From Gemella sp. (GTDB lineage Bacteria > Bacillota > Bacilli > Staphylococcales > Gemellaceae), in contig JAUMWC010000014.1 in NCBI GenBank assembly GCA_030529855.1, positions 1 through 47,502 on the forward strand: 47,502 nucleotides of DNA, read 5' to 3'. The notes beneath the pieces were generated by a model. That model did not search any database. It was not told the origin of the DNA and saw nothing but the letters and a program-made list of their open reading frames with translations. Position numbers and translations under genes: made by a program. Below are positions 17,724-27,919 of this stretch, piece by piece (position 1 is the stretch's first letter; the number at the start of each line of letters is the position of its first letter).

Positions 17724-20552
17724 ATGAAAAATAAAAACATAGTAATAAAAGGTGCAAGGGAAAATAATTTAAAAAATATCGATTTAGAAATTCCAAGAGA
17801 CAGTTTTGTTGTTATAACAGGAGTTAGTGGAAGTGGTAAGAGTTCCTTAGCTTTCGATACCATTTATGCTGAAGGACAACGTCGTTATGTAGAAAGTTTA
17901 AGTGCATACGCAAGGCAATTTTTGGGGAATTTAGAGAAACCTGATGTGGATTCTATAGACGGACTATCTCCAGCTATATCAATCAATCAGAAAACAACTT
18001 CAAAAAATCCAAGATCTACTGTTGCAACAGTTACAGAAATATATGATTACCTTAGGTTATTGTATGCTAGAATAGGACAGGTATATTGCCCTAAACATAA
18101 TGAGAAAATAGAACCTTCTTCGGTTAGTCAAATAGTCGATTCTATTCTTTCAATGCCGGAACGTTCTAGAATACAAATTTTATCACCTGTAATCAAGGAA
18201 CAAAAAGGAACTCATAAAAAAGTTTTAGAAAAATTAGTAAAAGATGGATATGTCAGATTTAAAATTGATGGTGAAAATTATGAATCAGATGACTTACCTG
18301 AGTTAGATAAGAATAAAAAACACTCTATTAGTGTTATAGTGGATAGAATTATCATTAAAGAGGATATTAAATCTAGATTAGCCGATTCTATAGAAACTTC
18401 TTTAAAACTATCTAATAACGATATGGTAGAAGTTGAAGACATAAAAGAAAATACTATATCTTTATTTTCAACAAAGTATGCCTGTAAGCATTGTGACTAT
18501 TCTATCGGAGAAGTAGAACCAAGAATATTTTCTTTTAATAATCCTCAAGGAGCATGTACAAATTGTGATGGTTTAGGATCTCATGAAACTGTAGACATTA
18601 ACAAAGTTATAAATTTTGAACTTTCTTTAAATGAAAATGCTATAAATCTATTTTCTAGTGCGACTTCAGTATATTATCCATCGCTAATTGAATGTGTATG
18701 TAAGACTTATGGAATAGATATGAATGTTCCATTTAAAGATTTACCTAAAAAGCATCAAGATATAATATTTAATGGAAGTAAGGAAAAAGAAGTAGTTCAT
18801 AAGTTTGTTAGTGATGAAGGTATAAATAGAACAAGAGTAATTTATTTTGAAGGAGTTAGAGACATAGTGTATCGCAGATACACTAATGGAATGACTAGTA
18901 GTACTCGTGAAGCCATGGCTAAATATATAAAAGAAGATGTATGTAAATCTTGTAAGGGTAAAAGATTAAAACCAGAAATTCTTTCTATATTTGTAGGAAA
19001 TGAAAGTATAGCGGATGTAGTATCAAAATCAATAAAAGATGGATATGATTTCTTTAATAATATTCAATTAAGTGAAAAAGATGCTAAAATTGCAGAGCTA
19101 GTATTAAAAGAAATCAAATCAAGATTAGAGTTTTTAAATGATGTAGGATTAGATTATTTAACTTTAGACAGGGCATCAGGAACTTTATCTGGAGGAGAAG
19201 CGCAACGTATTAGATTAGCAACACAGATAGGTTCTAAACTTATGGGTGTCACTTATATCTTAGATGAACCATCAATTGGACTTCACCAAAGAGATAATGA
19301 AAAACTAATTAATACAATGAAAACCATGAGGGATTTAGGGAATACTGTTTTAGTTGTTGAACATGATGAAGATACTATGATGGAGTGTGATTACATTGTA
19401 GATATTGGGCCAAAAGCTGGTGAACACGGAGGACAAGTAGTTGCTAAAGGATCTCCTAAAGAAATTATGGACAATGAAAATTCGATTACGGGTAAATATT
19501 TATCAGGTAAAATGAAAATAGATGTTCCTAGTCAACGAAGAGAAGGTAATGGTAAATTTATTGAAATTATAAAAGCTCAGCAAAATAATTTGAAAAATGT
19601 TTCTGTTAAAGTCCCATTAGGAAAATTAGTTGGAGTTACAGGAGTATCAGGTAGTGGAAAGTCTACATTGGTAAATGAAATATTATTTAAATCTGCTAAG
19701 AACATTTTAAATAAAGAATCTTTTGATAGAACAGTAGTTAAAGATATCAAGGGAATAGAAGAAAATATCGATAAGATTATAGATATAGATCAAAGTCCGA
19801 TTGGAAGAACTCCAAGAAGTAATCCAGCTACATATATAGGTGTATTTGATGATATAAGAGATTTGTATGCTAGTACTAATGAAGCTAAACTTAGGGGATA
19901 CAAAAAAGGAAGATTTAGTTTTAATGTAAAAGGCGGAAGATGTGAAGCCTGTTCTGGAGATGGAATAATTAAGATTGAGATGCACTTTTTACCAGATGTA
20001 TATGTAGCTTGTGAACACTGTGAAGGTAAAAGATATAATAGAGAAACACTAGAAGTTACTTACAAAGGAAAAACAATTTCAGATGTTTTAGAGATGACCG
20101 TTAAAGATGCCTATGAATTTTTCTATAATGTCCCTAAAATAAAGAATAAGATAGAAACTTTAGTAAAAGTTGGACTTGATTACATAAGATTAGGTCAAAG
20201 TGCTACTACTTTGTCTGGTGGAGAAGCGCAACGTGTTAAATTAGCAAGTGAATTGTATAAAAAATCTACAGGAAAAACATTATATATTTTAGATGAACCT
20301 ACAACAGGATTGCATATTCATGATATAAGTAAATTAATTAAAATAATTGATACTTTAGTTGAGACTGGGAACAGTGTCTTGGTAATAGAACATAATTTAG
20401 ATGTAATAAAATGTTGTGATCACTTAATAGAGTTAGGTCCAGAAGGTGGAGTAAAGGGTGGAGAAATTTTAGCAGAATGCACACCAGAAGAACTGACAAA
20501 AGTGAAGAAAAGTTATACAGGACAATTTTTAAAGAAAATATTAGATAAATAG
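17724..20552 (+). CDS. uvrA: Excinuclease ABC subunit A
   Basis: 942 aa. The damage-sensing ATPase of nucleotide excision repair, which loads UvrB on DNA. Two ABC ATPase halves are complete: Walker A GVSGSGKSS (33-41) and, in the second half, GVSGSGKST; signatures LSGGEAQRIRLA and LSGGEAQRVKLA. Zinc modules are present (CKHC ... CTNCDG in the first half and CEAC ... CEHCEG in the second). The length is the family norm. uvrB is not adjacent. No SOS (LexA) box is evident just upstream, but I looked only by eye. Confidence 0.97.
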   Translation: MKNKNIVIKGARENNLKNIDLEIPRDSFVVITGVSGSGKSSLAFDTIYAEGQRRYVESLSAYARQFLGNLEKPDVDSIDGLSPAISINQKTTSKNPRSTVATVTEIYDYLRLLYARIGQVYCPKHNEKIEPSSVSQIVDSILSMPERSRIQILSPVIKEQKGTHKKVLEKLVKDGYVRFKIDGENYESDDLPELDKNKKHSISVIVDRIIIKEDIKSRLADSIETSLKLSNNDMVEVEDIKENTISLFSTKYACKHCDYSIGEVEPRIFSFNNPQGACTNCDGLGSHETVDINKVINFELSLNENAINLFSSATSVYYPSLIECVCKTYGIDMNVPFKDLPKKHQDIIFNGSKEKEVVHKFVSDEGINRTRVIYFEGVRDIVYRRYTNGMTSSTREAMAKYIKEDVCKSCKGKRLKPEILSIFVGNESIADVVSKSIKDGYDFFNNIQLSEKDAKIAELVLKEIKSRLEFLNDVGLDYLTLDRASGTLSGGEAQRIRLATQIGSKLMGVTYILDEPSIGLHQRDNEKLINTMKTMRDLGNTVLVVEHDEDTMMECDYIVDIGPKAGEHGGQVVAKGSPKEIMDNENSITGKYLSGKMKIDVPSQRREGNGKFIEIIKAQQNNLKNVSVKVPLGKLVGVTGVSGSGKSTLVNEILFKSAKNILNKESFDRTVVKDIKGIEENIDKIIDIDQSPIGRTPRSNPATYIGVFDDIRDLYASTNEAKLRGYKKGRFSFNVKGGRCEACSGDGIIKIEMHFLPDVYVACEHCEGKRYNRETLEVTYKGKTISDVLEMTVKDAYEFFYNVPKIKNKIETLVKVGLDYIRLGQSATTLSGGEAQRVKLASELYKKSTGKTLYILDEPTTGLHIHDISKLIKIIDTLVETGNSVLVIEHNLDVIKCCDHLIELGPEGGVKGGEILAECTPEELTKVKKSYTGQFLKKILDK

Positions 20553-20566
20553 TATGGTAATCAAAC

Positions 20567-20595
20567 TTGTATTTTTTCCTTAATAAGAGTATAAT
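20567..20595 (+). promoter_or_regulatory. Promoter of the Asp23-fakA operon
   Basis: -35 TTGTAT (20567-20572), 17-bp spacer and -10 TATAAT (20590-20595), 33 bases before the start codon. The RBS AGGAGG is well placed. Confidence 0.72.
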
Positions 20596-20627
20596 TGATA
20601 ATGAAATCTATAATTTAGGAGGATATT

Positions 20628-20990
20628 ATGGTTTTAGAAATAAAAAATAATTTTGGAACAATCTCTATAAATGATGATGTTATTTCTTCAGTAGCCGGTG
20701 GAGCAGCAGTTTCATGTTATGGAATTGTAGGAATGGCTAGTAAGAATCAAGTTAAAGATGGAATAACAGATATTTTAGGAAAAGAAAATTATTCAAAAGG
20801 AATAGTTGTAAATAGAGACGGAGAAAAATTAAGCATTGATATGTATATTATTGTTATGTACGGAACAAAAATTTCTGTAATTGCTAATAACGTACAGTCA
20901 GCTGTAAAATACCAAATTGAAAAAACATTAGGTGTTAGTGTAGATTCAATTAACATAAATATACAAGGAATTAAAGTTGTAGATAACTAG
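20628..20990 (+). CDS. Asp23/Gls24 family protein (YloU-like)
   Basis: 120 aa. A small cytoplasmic protein of the alkaline-shock-protein family. Family-typical stretches are DVISSVAGGAAVSCYGIVGM and YGTKISVIANNVQSAVK. In Bacillus this gene (yloU) also precedes the fatty-acid-kinase gene. Family members can localise at the membrane through partners; exact role unknown. It precedes fakA by 11 bases. Confidence 0.9.
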   Translation: MVLEIKNNFGTISINDDVISSVAGGAAVSCYGIVGMASKNQVKDGITDILGKENYSKGIVVNRDGEKLSIDMYIIVMYGTKISVIANNVQSAVKYQIEKTLGVSVDSININIQGIKVVDN

Positions 20991-21001
20991 GAGGAAGATC
21001 G

Positions 21002-22654
21002 TTGAAAAAAATAGATGGTATAATTTTTGCTCAAATGATAGACTTGGGGGCAAGAAATTTAACTAAGAATGCAGAAAAAATTAATGCACTGAATGTTTTC
21101 CCAGTACCGGATGGAGATACTGGAACAAATATGAATTTATCTATGACTTCGGGAGCGACTGAAGTAAGAAATAATCCAAATTCAAACATAGGTTTATTAG
21201 GGAAATCATTTTCTAAAGGTCTATTGATGGGAGCAAGAGGAAACTCTGGAGTTATCTTATCTCAACTTTTTAGAGGATTATCACAATATATAGAATCTAA
21301 AGAAGAAGTTACTGCTAAAGAATTTGCAGCAGCGGTTCAAAATGGGGTTTCTATTGCTTATAAAGCGGTTATGAAACCAGTAGAAGGAACTATTTTAACA
21401 GTTGCTAGAGAGTCTGCTGAACATGCTGTAGAAGTGGCTAAGAGCACGGATTCTGTACTTGAAGTAATGGAAGCACTGTTAGAAGGAGCTCAAAAATCAT
21501 TACAAGGAACACCAGAATTATTACCGATTTTAAAAGAAGTTGGAGTAGTGGACTCTGGTGGTCAAGGATTAGTTTGTGTTTATCAAGGATTTTTAGCTGC
21601 CTTAAAAGGTGAAGAAATCGAAGGACTTGACTCAGTTGAGACTGATATATTAAACATGGAGTTTGAAGATGACCATGCTAGCATGGACTTTATGTCTCCA
21701 GAAGATATCGTTCACGGTTTCTGTACTGAATTTACAGTAAGATTAGATAAGTCTAAAAAAGAATTCAACGAAGAGAAATTCAGAGAAGATTTAAGCCAAT
21801 TTGGTGATTCATTATTAGTAATTGCTGATGATGAGTATGCTAAAACTCACGTTCATACTGAAAGACCAGGGGATGTATTCAATTATGGTCAACAATATGG
21901 TGAATTAATTAAGATTAAATCTGAAAACATGAGAGAACAACACAGAGAAGTTCTTAGAAAAGAAGAAGCTAAAAAAGATCAAAAACCTAAAGAAAGAGTT
22001 AAGTATGCAAGTATTGCTGTTTCAATGGGAGAAGGATTAAGTGAGTTATTCAAATCATTAGGAGTATCTTATGTTGTAGAAGGTGGACAAACAATGAATC
22101 CATCTACAGAAGATATGGTTAAAGCCATAGAATCTGTAAATGCTGAAAATATCTACATTCTTCCTAATAACAAGAACATTCAGTTAGCTGCTAAACAAGC
22201 TGCTGATTTAGTTGAAGAAAATGTATTTGTTATTGAAAGTAAAACAGCACCACAAGGTGTTGCAGCAATGATGGTATTTAACGGAGATGCTTCACCAGAA
22301 GAAAACTTTGAAAATATGCAAAGCAGTTTAGTGACTGTTAAAACTTTAGAAATAACACACGCTGTAAGAGATACAAATATTCAAGGTGTTGAAATTAAAG
22401 CGTCTGAATTTATGGGGATTGCAGAAGGTAAGATTGTGTGCTCGCAAGCTGACATAAACGGAGTGATTACTGATTTATTTGATAAGTCTGTAGATGAAGA
22501 TTCAGAAATTTTAACTTTATATGTTGGAGTTGATGCTACTGAAGAAACAACAGGATTTATTACAGAATTAGTAGAATCTAAGTACCCAGATGTAGAGTTA
22601 GAAATAGTAGAATCTGGACAACCTGTATATCCATATATTGTAGGTGTAGAATAA
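21002..22654 (+). CDS. fakA: DAK2-domain protein, fatty acid kinase subunit A-like
   Basis: 550 aa. FakA phosphorylates fatty acids that are held by FakB proteins, for use in phospholipid synthesis. The N-terminal kinase domain has NVFPVPDGDTGTNMNLSM (~30-47; the two Asp bind Mg-ATP) and GARGNSGVILSQLFRG. The middle and C-terminal parts match the YloV architecture. The start is TTG at 21002, preceded by AGGAGGAAGA at proper distance; no ATG fits better. fakB is not in the window. A terminator follows at 22669. Confidence 0.9.
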   Translation: MKKIDGIIFAQMIDLGARNLTKNAEKINALNVFPVPDGDTGTNMNLSMTSGATEVRNNPNSNIGLLGKSFSKGLLMGARGNSGVILSQLFRGLSQYIESKEEVTAKEFAAAVQNGVSIAYKAVMKPVEGTILTVARESAEHAVEVAKSTDSVLEVMEALLEGAQKSLQGTPELLPILKEVGVVDSGGQGLVCVYQGFLAALKGEEIEGLDSVETDILNMEFEDDHASMDFMSPEDIVHGFCTEFTVRLDKSKKEFNEEKFREDLSQFGDSLLVIADDEYAKTHVHTERPGDVFNYGQQYGELIKIKSENMREQHREVLRKEEAKKDQKPKERVKYASIAVSMGEGLSELFKSLGVSYVVEGGQTMNPSTEDMVKAIESVNAENIYILPNNKNIQLAAKQAADLVEENVFVIESKTAPQGVAAMMVFNGDASPEENFENMQSSLVTVKTLEITHAVRDTNIQGVEIKASEFMGIAEGKIVCSQADINGVITDLFDKSVDEDSEILTLYVGVDATEETTGFITELVESKYPDVELEIVESGQPVYPYIVGVE

Positions 22655-22668
22655 TTTGTAATAAAAAT

Positions 22669-22698
22669 AGACTGTACTAAGTTACAGTCTTTTTATTT
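22669..22698 (+). terminator. Terminator after fakA
   Basis: The stem AGACTGTA (22669-22676) pairs with TACAGTCT (22683-22690), followed by TTTTATTT. Confidence 0.85.
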
Positions 22699-22714
22699 AA
22701 TTTGGAGGTGACTT

Positions 22715-23260
22715 ATGATAGTTGATATAATAATTTCTATTTTAATAATTTTTGGTATCTATAGAGGGTATAGAAAAGGATTTTTGAATCAATTATTTAG
22801 TTTATTAATGATTGTAGTAGGATATGTATTATCTTTTTTATTGGCAAGTAGAATAGCAATGTTTATACCTGGTTTTATAGATATTAATGATAATGTTATT
22901 GTTACAAATATAAGCGAAACTTTGACTAATTTGAATATCAATCAAGGGTTACATAAGATTATAATATTTTTTATTTTATTTTTTGCGATAAGATTAATAT
23001 TAAAGATGATATTTAATTCTGTAAAAGTAGTGACAAAAATTCCTGTGATAAGTACAATAAATAGAAGTTTAGGTGCTTTATTAGGATTTTTAGAGTTTTA
23101 TATAATAATATTTGTAATAGTATACTTATTGTATGTATTACCACTAGAATTTGAGTGGAAAACATATCTATATGAGTCTACTTTAGCTAGTTTAATTTTT
23201 GAAGAAACTCCTATTCTATCTAAGCAAATTTTAGAGGAATTTTTTAATTATAAATTTTAG
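22715..23260 (+). CDS. CvpA family membrane protein
   Basis: 181 aa with four predicted membrane spans. The family start MIVDIIISILIIFGIYRGYRKG, with a charged RGYRKG after the first span, is typical of CvpA/colicin V production proteins. In Firmicutes these often sit near mutS2; here it is alone, between terminators. Function is poorly known; secretion and envelope stress have been proposed. RBS GGAGGTG precedes the ATG. Confidence 0.85.
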   Translation: MIVDIIISILIIFGIYRGYRKGFLNQLFSLLMIVVGYVLSFLLASRIAMFIPGFIDINDNVIVTNISETLTNLNINQGLHKIIIFFILFFAIRLILKMIFNSVKVVTKIPVISTINRSLGALLGFLEFYIIIFVIVYLLYVLPLEFEWKTYLYESTLASLIFEETPILSKQILEEFFNYKF

Positions 23261-23264
23261 AAAC

Positions 23265-23304
23265 AAAAGACTTTGATCATCAATGACCAAAGTCTTTTTA
23301 TTAT
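23265..23304 (+). terminator. Terminator after cvpA
   Basis: The stem AAAAGACTTTG (23265-23275) pairs with CAAAGTCTTTT (23288-23298), followed by a T-rich run. Confidence 0.88.
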
Positions 23305-23410
23305 TTGAAAATAGTGGTATTTTGGGCTGATTAATAGTATAATATTGTAGTGAATTTATATAAAAATATAAATTGATTAATCATAATAAAAATATTGAAA
23401 GGTAACAATA

Positions 23411-25495
23411 ATGTTTCAAGATAAAAAAGTATTTAAAACTAATTTAGCAGGAAAAGAATTAGTAGTAGAAATTGGAGAAATGGCACGTCAAGCAAATGGT
23501 GCTGTATTAATTAAGTATGGAGAGACTGTAGTACTTACAACAGCAGTAGCTTCTAAAGAAGCGAAAGATGTAGATTTCTTCCCATTAACAGTAAACTATG
23601 AAGAAAAAATGTATTCAGTAGGGAAAATTCCTGGTGGATTTTTAAGAAGAGAAGGTAGAGCTGGAACAGAAGCAACTCTAGCAGCACGTTTAATAGATAG
23701 ACCAATAAGACCACTATTTGAAGATGGATTTAGAAATGAGGTTCAAGTAACATCAACAGTTCTTTCTGTAGAATATGATGCAGATCCAGTTATGGCAGCA
23801 ATGATAGCAAGTTCATTATCTTTATCTATTTCTAACATTCCATTTAAAGGACCTATAGCTGGAGTAACTGTAGGATATGTTGATGGAGAGTATGTAATTA
23901 ATCCTGATGTAGCTACTTTAGAAAAATCATTAATCGATTTAAAAGTAGCAGGGACAAAAGACGCTATTAACATGGTTGAAGCTGGAGCGAAAGAAGTTTC
24001 AGAAGAAATTATGTTAAATGCCATTATGTTTGGGCATGAAGAAATCAAACGTCTTATCGCTTTCCAACAATCAATTGTTGATGAAATCGGACAAGAAAAA
24101 ATGGAAGTTGTTTTAAAAACTATTGATGAAGAAATTTACAAAGAAGTATTTAATTTATCAATAGATAAAATGAAAGCAGCAATCTCTGTAAAAGATAAGC
24201 AAGAGAGAGAAGAAGCAATAACAACTGTTAAGAAAAAAGTTGTTGAGCACTTTGAGAATCAAGATCTTGAAGATTTAGAGAAAGCATTAAAAGAAGTTAA
24301 ATCTTCACTAGATAAAATTGTAAAAGATGAAGTAAGACGTGAAATAACTGAAGATAAAGTAAGACCGGATGGACGTGGATTAACTGAAATTAGACCATTA
24401 GCATCAAGAATAGATGTTTTACCAAGAACACACGGATCAGCATTATTTACTAGGGGACAAACTCAGTCATTAGGAGTTGTAACATTAGGAAATATCTCTG
24501 ATGAGCAAATCATAGATGACTTAACACAAGAAGAAAATAAGAGATTTATGTTACACTACAACTTCCCAGCATTTTCTGTAGGAGAAGTAGGATTTAGTCG
24601 TGCACCTGGACGTAGAGAAATTGGTCACGGTGCTTTAGGAGAGCGTGCTTTAGCACAAGTAATTCCATCTAAAGAAGTTTTCCCATATACAATTCGAGTT
24701 GTGTCAGAAATCCTAGAGTCAAATGGATCGAGTTCTCAAGCAACTATCTGTTCAGGATCTATGGCATTAATGGCAGCGGGTGTTCCAATTAAGGCTCAAG
24801 TTGCCGGTATAGCGATGGGATTAATCCAAAAAGATGAGCATTATACAATTCTTACAGATATTCAAGGATTAGAAGACCACCTAGGAGATATGGACTTTAA
24901 GGTGGCAGGAACAGAAGAAGGTATTACTGCACTTCAAATGGATATCAAAATTGAAGGTTTAAATGAGCAAATCTTAAAAGAGTCATTAGAGCAAGCAAGA
25001 ATAGGACGTTTAGAAATTTTAAAACACATGAATACAATAATTTCTGCTCCTAGAGAAGAGGTATCTGAACACGCTCCTAAGATTAAAATTATTAACATTA
25101 AACCAGAAAAGATTAAGGAAGTTATTGGTTCTGGTGGAAAGACTATTAATGAAATTATTGATAAGACAGGAGTTAAAATTGATATTGAACAAACTGGAGA
25201 AGTGTTCATAACATCTCCAGACTTAGAATCAATTAACAAAGCAATCGAAATTATCGAAACGATAGTAAGAGAAGCTGAAGTTGGAGAAATCTATTTAGCT
25301 ACTGTTAGAAGAATTGAGAAATTCGGAGCTTTTGTTGAATTATTCCCAGGTACGGATGCATTAGTACATATATCTAAGTTAGCGGATAAACGTGTAGAGA
25401 AAGTAGAAGATGTTGTTAAAGTTGGGGACACAATAAAAGTAAAAGTTATTAATATTGATGAAAAAGGTAGAGTTGATGCTACTGCTAATCTTTAA
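23411..25495 (+). CDS. pnp: Polyribonucleotide nucleotidyltransferase (PNPase)
   Basis: 694 aa. It degrades RNA from the 3' end by phosphorolysis in a trimeric ring. Two RNase PH domains (~1-230 and ~310-545, with GGFLRREGR and [19 protein letters not shown]), a KH domain ([20 protein letters not shown]) and an S1 domain ([19 protein letters not shown]) are present. The C-terminus stops right after the S1 fold, so the extra tail of some homologs is absent. Unlike in many bacteria it is separated from rpsO by about 7 kb. ylbG follows after 19 bases. Confidence 0.97.
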   Translation: MFQDKKVFKTNLAGKELVVEIGEMARQANGAVLIKYGETVVLTTAVASKEAKDVDFFPLTVNYEEKMYSVGKIPGGFLRREGRAGTEATLAARLIDRPIRPLFEDGFRNEVQVTSTVLSVEYDADPVMAAMIASSLSLSISNIPFKGPIAGVTVGYVDGEYVINPDVATLEKSLIDLKVAGTKDAINMVEAGAKEVSEEIMLNAIMFGHEEIKRLIAFQQSIVDEIGQEKMEVVLKTIDEEIYKEVFNLSIDKMKAAISVKDKQEREEAITTVKKKVVEHFENQDLEDLEKALKEVKSSLDKIVKDEVRREITEDKVRPDGRGLTEIRPLASRIDVLPRTHGSALFTRGQTQSLGVVTLGNISDEQIIDDLTQEENKRFMLHYNFPAFSVGEVGFSRAPGRREIGHGALGERALAQVIPSKEVFPYTIRVVSEILESNGSSSQATICSGSMALMAAGVPIKAQVAGIAMGLIQKDEHYTILTDIQGLEDHLGDMDFKVAGTEEGITALQMDIKIEGLNEQILKESLEQARIGRLEILKHMNTIISAPREEVSEHAPKIKIINIKPEKIKEVIGSGGKTINEIIDKTGVKIDIEQTGEVFITSPDLESINKAIEIIETIVREAEVGEIYLATVRRIEKFGAFVELFPGTDALVHISKLADKRVEKVEDVVKVGDTIKVKVINIDEKGRVDATANL

Positions 25496-25514
25496 TTAAT
25501 AAGGAATAATAATT

Positions 25515-25760
25515 ATGGGATTATTTTCAAAAAAAAGAAGAGGCTTATATATATACTTTAAAAATGTTAGAGATATAAATAAGTTGGAAAACTATGGAAA
25601 TCTAATATCGTATTCCAAAAAACACAGATATTTATATGTATATGTTGATGAGGATAAGATTGATGAAACTATAGAAATTTTGAAAGAAAAGAAAAATGTT
25701 AGAAAGGTTGTGAAATCTGAACTAGTGGATTTAAGTTTAGATTTCACAATTACAGATTAA
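25515..25760 (+). CDS. ylbG: YlbG-like protein (DUF2129)
   Basis: 81 aa, cytoplasmic. It matches the small DUF2129 family in its length, the N-terminal RRGLYIYFKNVRDINKLENYG and the YVYVDEDKIDETIEILK block. In Bacillales it also precedes rsmD and coaD, which supports the call. Function unknown. RBS AAGGA. Confidence 0.85.
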   Translation: MGLFSKKRRGLYIYFKNVRDINKLENYGNLISYSKKHRYLYVYVDEDKIDETIEILKEKKNVRKVVKSELVDLSLDFTITD

Positions 25761-25781
25761 AGTACTGTCAAGAGGAGATAT

Positions 25782-26345
25782 ATGAGAGTAATATCTGGAA
25801 AATATAAATCAATAAAGTTAAATGCACTAGAAGGTTTAACAACTAGGCCTACAACGGATAAAGTAAAAGAAAACTTATTTAATATTATTTCATGTGATGG
25901 TTTAAAGGTATTGGATTTATTCGGTGGAAGTGGTGGATTAGGGATAGAAGCCAGTAGTAGAGGAGCTGAGCATGTGACTTTTATTGATGGAAGTGCAGCA
26001 GCTATAAAAACAATTCATGAAAATATTAAGAAATGTAAGATAGAAAAGGAATATTATTCTGTATATAGAAATGATTACTTGCGTGCTTTGAAAATTTTTG
26101 CGAAAAAAGAAGAAAAATTTGATTTGATATTCCTTGATCCACCATATAAAAAAGGAATAATCGACATAGCATTGGATAATCTAATTGAGCTTAATTTATT
26201 AAATGATGACGCTATGATTGTATGTGAATATTCTTCTGATGAACATATAAATTATACGAATGAAGCATTAGAAATATATAAAGAAAAACAGTATGGATAT
26301 ATAAATATCACTATACTTAATTATTGGGAGCAAAAGAGTGAATAA
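25782..26345 (+). CDS. rsmD: 16S rRNA (guanine966-N2)-methyltransferase
   Basis: 187 aa. It methylates G966 of 16S rRNA using SAM. The SAM motif VLDLFGGSGGLGIEASSRGA (~43-62) and the catalytic DPPYKKG motif are visible. The N-terminus MRVISGKYKSIKL is family typical. Its last 8 bases overlap the coaD start, so translation is probably coupled. Confidence 0.93.
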   Translation: MRVISGKYKSIKLNALEGLTTRPTTDKVKENLFNIISCDGLKVLDLFGGSGGLGIEASSRGAEHVTFIDGSAAAIKTIHENIKKCKIEKEYYSVYRNDYLRALKIFAKKEEKFDLIFLDPPYKKGIIDIALDNLIELNLLNDDAMIVCEYSSDEHINYTNEALEIYKEKQYGYINITILNYWEQKSE

Positions 26346-26835
26346 AAAAGTGGCAATAATACCAGGAAGTTTTGATCCTATAACTCTTGGTCATATGGAT
26401 ATAATAGAGAGAAGTAGCAAGATTTTTGATGAAGTTATTATTGCTATTTTAATAAATCCTGATAAAAAATATTTTTTTACAGTTGAAGAACGTGTTGAAA
26501 TGATACAAGAGATCATAGATTCGCTAGAAGGTATTGATAATATTAGAGTTGATAGTTTTTCTGGTTTACTTGTTAATTACGCTAGAGAAACAGGATCCAA
26601 TATTATTGTCAGGGGGCTACGAGCTGTATCTGACTTTGAATATGAGATGCAATTAACATCAATGAATAGAAGTCTAGATGATGAAATAGAGACGTTTTAT
26701 ATGATGACAAATACTAAGTATTCATTTATTAGCTCTAGTATAATAAAAGGTGTTTCAGGATTTGGAGCAGATCTAACAAAATTTGTTCCTAAGATTGTTG
26801 CTGATAAATTAGAAGAAAAATTAAAAGAGGTATAG
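26338..26835 (+). CDS. coaD: Phosphopantetheine adenylyltransferase
   Basis: 165 aa. The penultimate step of CoA synthesis: 4'-phosphopantetheine + ATP to dephospho-CoA. The nucleotidyltransferase motif GSFDPITLGH (with TxGH) and the late SFISSSIIKGVSGFGAD block are complete. The start is GTG 26338, overlapping the rsmD stop. Its operon also carries panF, so CoA synthesis and pantothenate uptake are linked. Confidence 0.95.
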   Translation: MNKKVAIIPGSFDPITLGHMDIIERSSKIFDEVIIAILINPDKKYFFTVEERVEMIQEIIDSLEGIDNIRVDSFSGLLVNYARETGSNIIVRGLRAVSDFEYEMQLTSMNRSLDDEIETFYMMTNTKYSFISSSIIKGVSGFGADLTKFVPKIVADKLEEKLKEV

Positions 26836-26836
26836 A

Positions 26837-27919
26837 GTGAAAAAAATAATTTTTACAGGTGGAGGTAGTGCTGGACATGTATCTGTAAATGTAGCACTTA
26901 TTCCGGAGTTTCAAAAAAATAGATTTGAAACAAAATATATAGGTAGTAAAAGTGGAATAGAGAAAGAAATGATTAGTAAGATAGATAATACTAACTATTA
27001 TTCCATAAGTTCAGGAAAATTAAGAAGATATTTTGATTGGCAGAATTTTACGGATCCATTTAGGGTAATAAAAGGTATAGTTGATTCATTATTAATTTTG
27101 AAGAAAGAAAAACCAGATTTAGTATTTTCAAAAGGTGGTTTTGTAAGTGTACCGGTATGTATAGCAGCTAGGTTATTGTCAATCCCTACGGTACTTCATG
27201 AATCGGATTTAACACCAGGTCTTGCTAATAAAATTAATATAAAGTTTTCAAATCATATATTTACAACATTTGAAGATACATTGAGATATTTACCAGCAGG
27301 TAAAGCTAGCCTAATTGGTGCTGTTGTAAGAAATGAAATTTATTCTGGGAATGCGGATAAAGCATATGAATTAACGAAATTTTCTAAAGACAAGCAGGTA
27401 ATCTTAGTCATGGGTGGATCTTTAGGGGCTAGATCTATTAATGAGTTTATTTGGAATAATATCGATGCCCTTACATCTAAATTTCAAATTGTTCACATAA
27501 CTGGAAAAGGACAGTTAAATAAAGAAATAAATAATAATTCTTATGTTCAATATGAGTTTATAAATGAAGAATTATTTGATATTTTTAAAATAACGGATTT
27601 CACAATTTCTAGAGCTGGATCAAATTCTATTTACGAATTTTTAGCATTAAACATACCGTCTATTTTAATTCCATTAGGAACAAATCAGAGTAGAGGGGAT
27701 CAACTGGAAAATGCAAAATATTTTAAGAGTAAAGGATTTGCTGAAATTATTTTAGAAGAAAATATAAGTGAACTGTCAGTAGACTATTTAGAAGAATTCA
27801 CTAAAAATTTACCAAAATATATTAATACTATGAAATTATATAAAGAAGAAAAGAAAGTTATTAATTCTAGTGAAGATTTTTATAATAAAATTATTAAGGT
27901 AAAAGAGGTGAATAACTAA
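26837..27919 (+). CDS. murG: MurG, lipid II-forming GlcNAc transferase
   Basis: 360 aa. It adds GlcNAc to lipid I on the inner face of the membrane. The glycine-rich loop GGGSAGHVSVN (~7-17) has the HVSVN form of staphylococcal and streptococcal MurG. The acceptor site block LHESDLTPGLANK and the donor block MGGSLGARSIN are present, as is SRAGSNSIYEFLALNIPSILIPL. The start is GTG 26837, one base after the coaD stop codon; a GAGGTATAGA run serves as RBS. It is usually in the dcw cluster, so its place here beside coaD is less common. Confidence 0.94.
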   Translation: MKKIIFTGGGSAGHVSVNVALIPEFQKNRFETKYIGSKSGIEKEMISKIDNTNYYSISSGKLRRYFDWQNFTDPFRVIKGIVDSLLILKKEKPDLVFSKGGFVSVPVCIAARLLSIPTVLHESDLTPGLANKINIKFSNHIFTTFEDTLRYLPAGKASLIGAVVRNEIYSGNADKAYELTKFSKDKQVILVMGGSLGARSINEFIWNNIDALTSKFQIVHITGKGQLNKEINNNSYVQYEFINEELFDIFKITDFTISRAGSNSIYEFLALNIPSILIPLGTNQSRGDQLENAKYFKSKGFAEIILEENISELSVDYLEEFTKNLPKYINTMKLYKEEKKVINSSEDFYNKIIKVKEVNN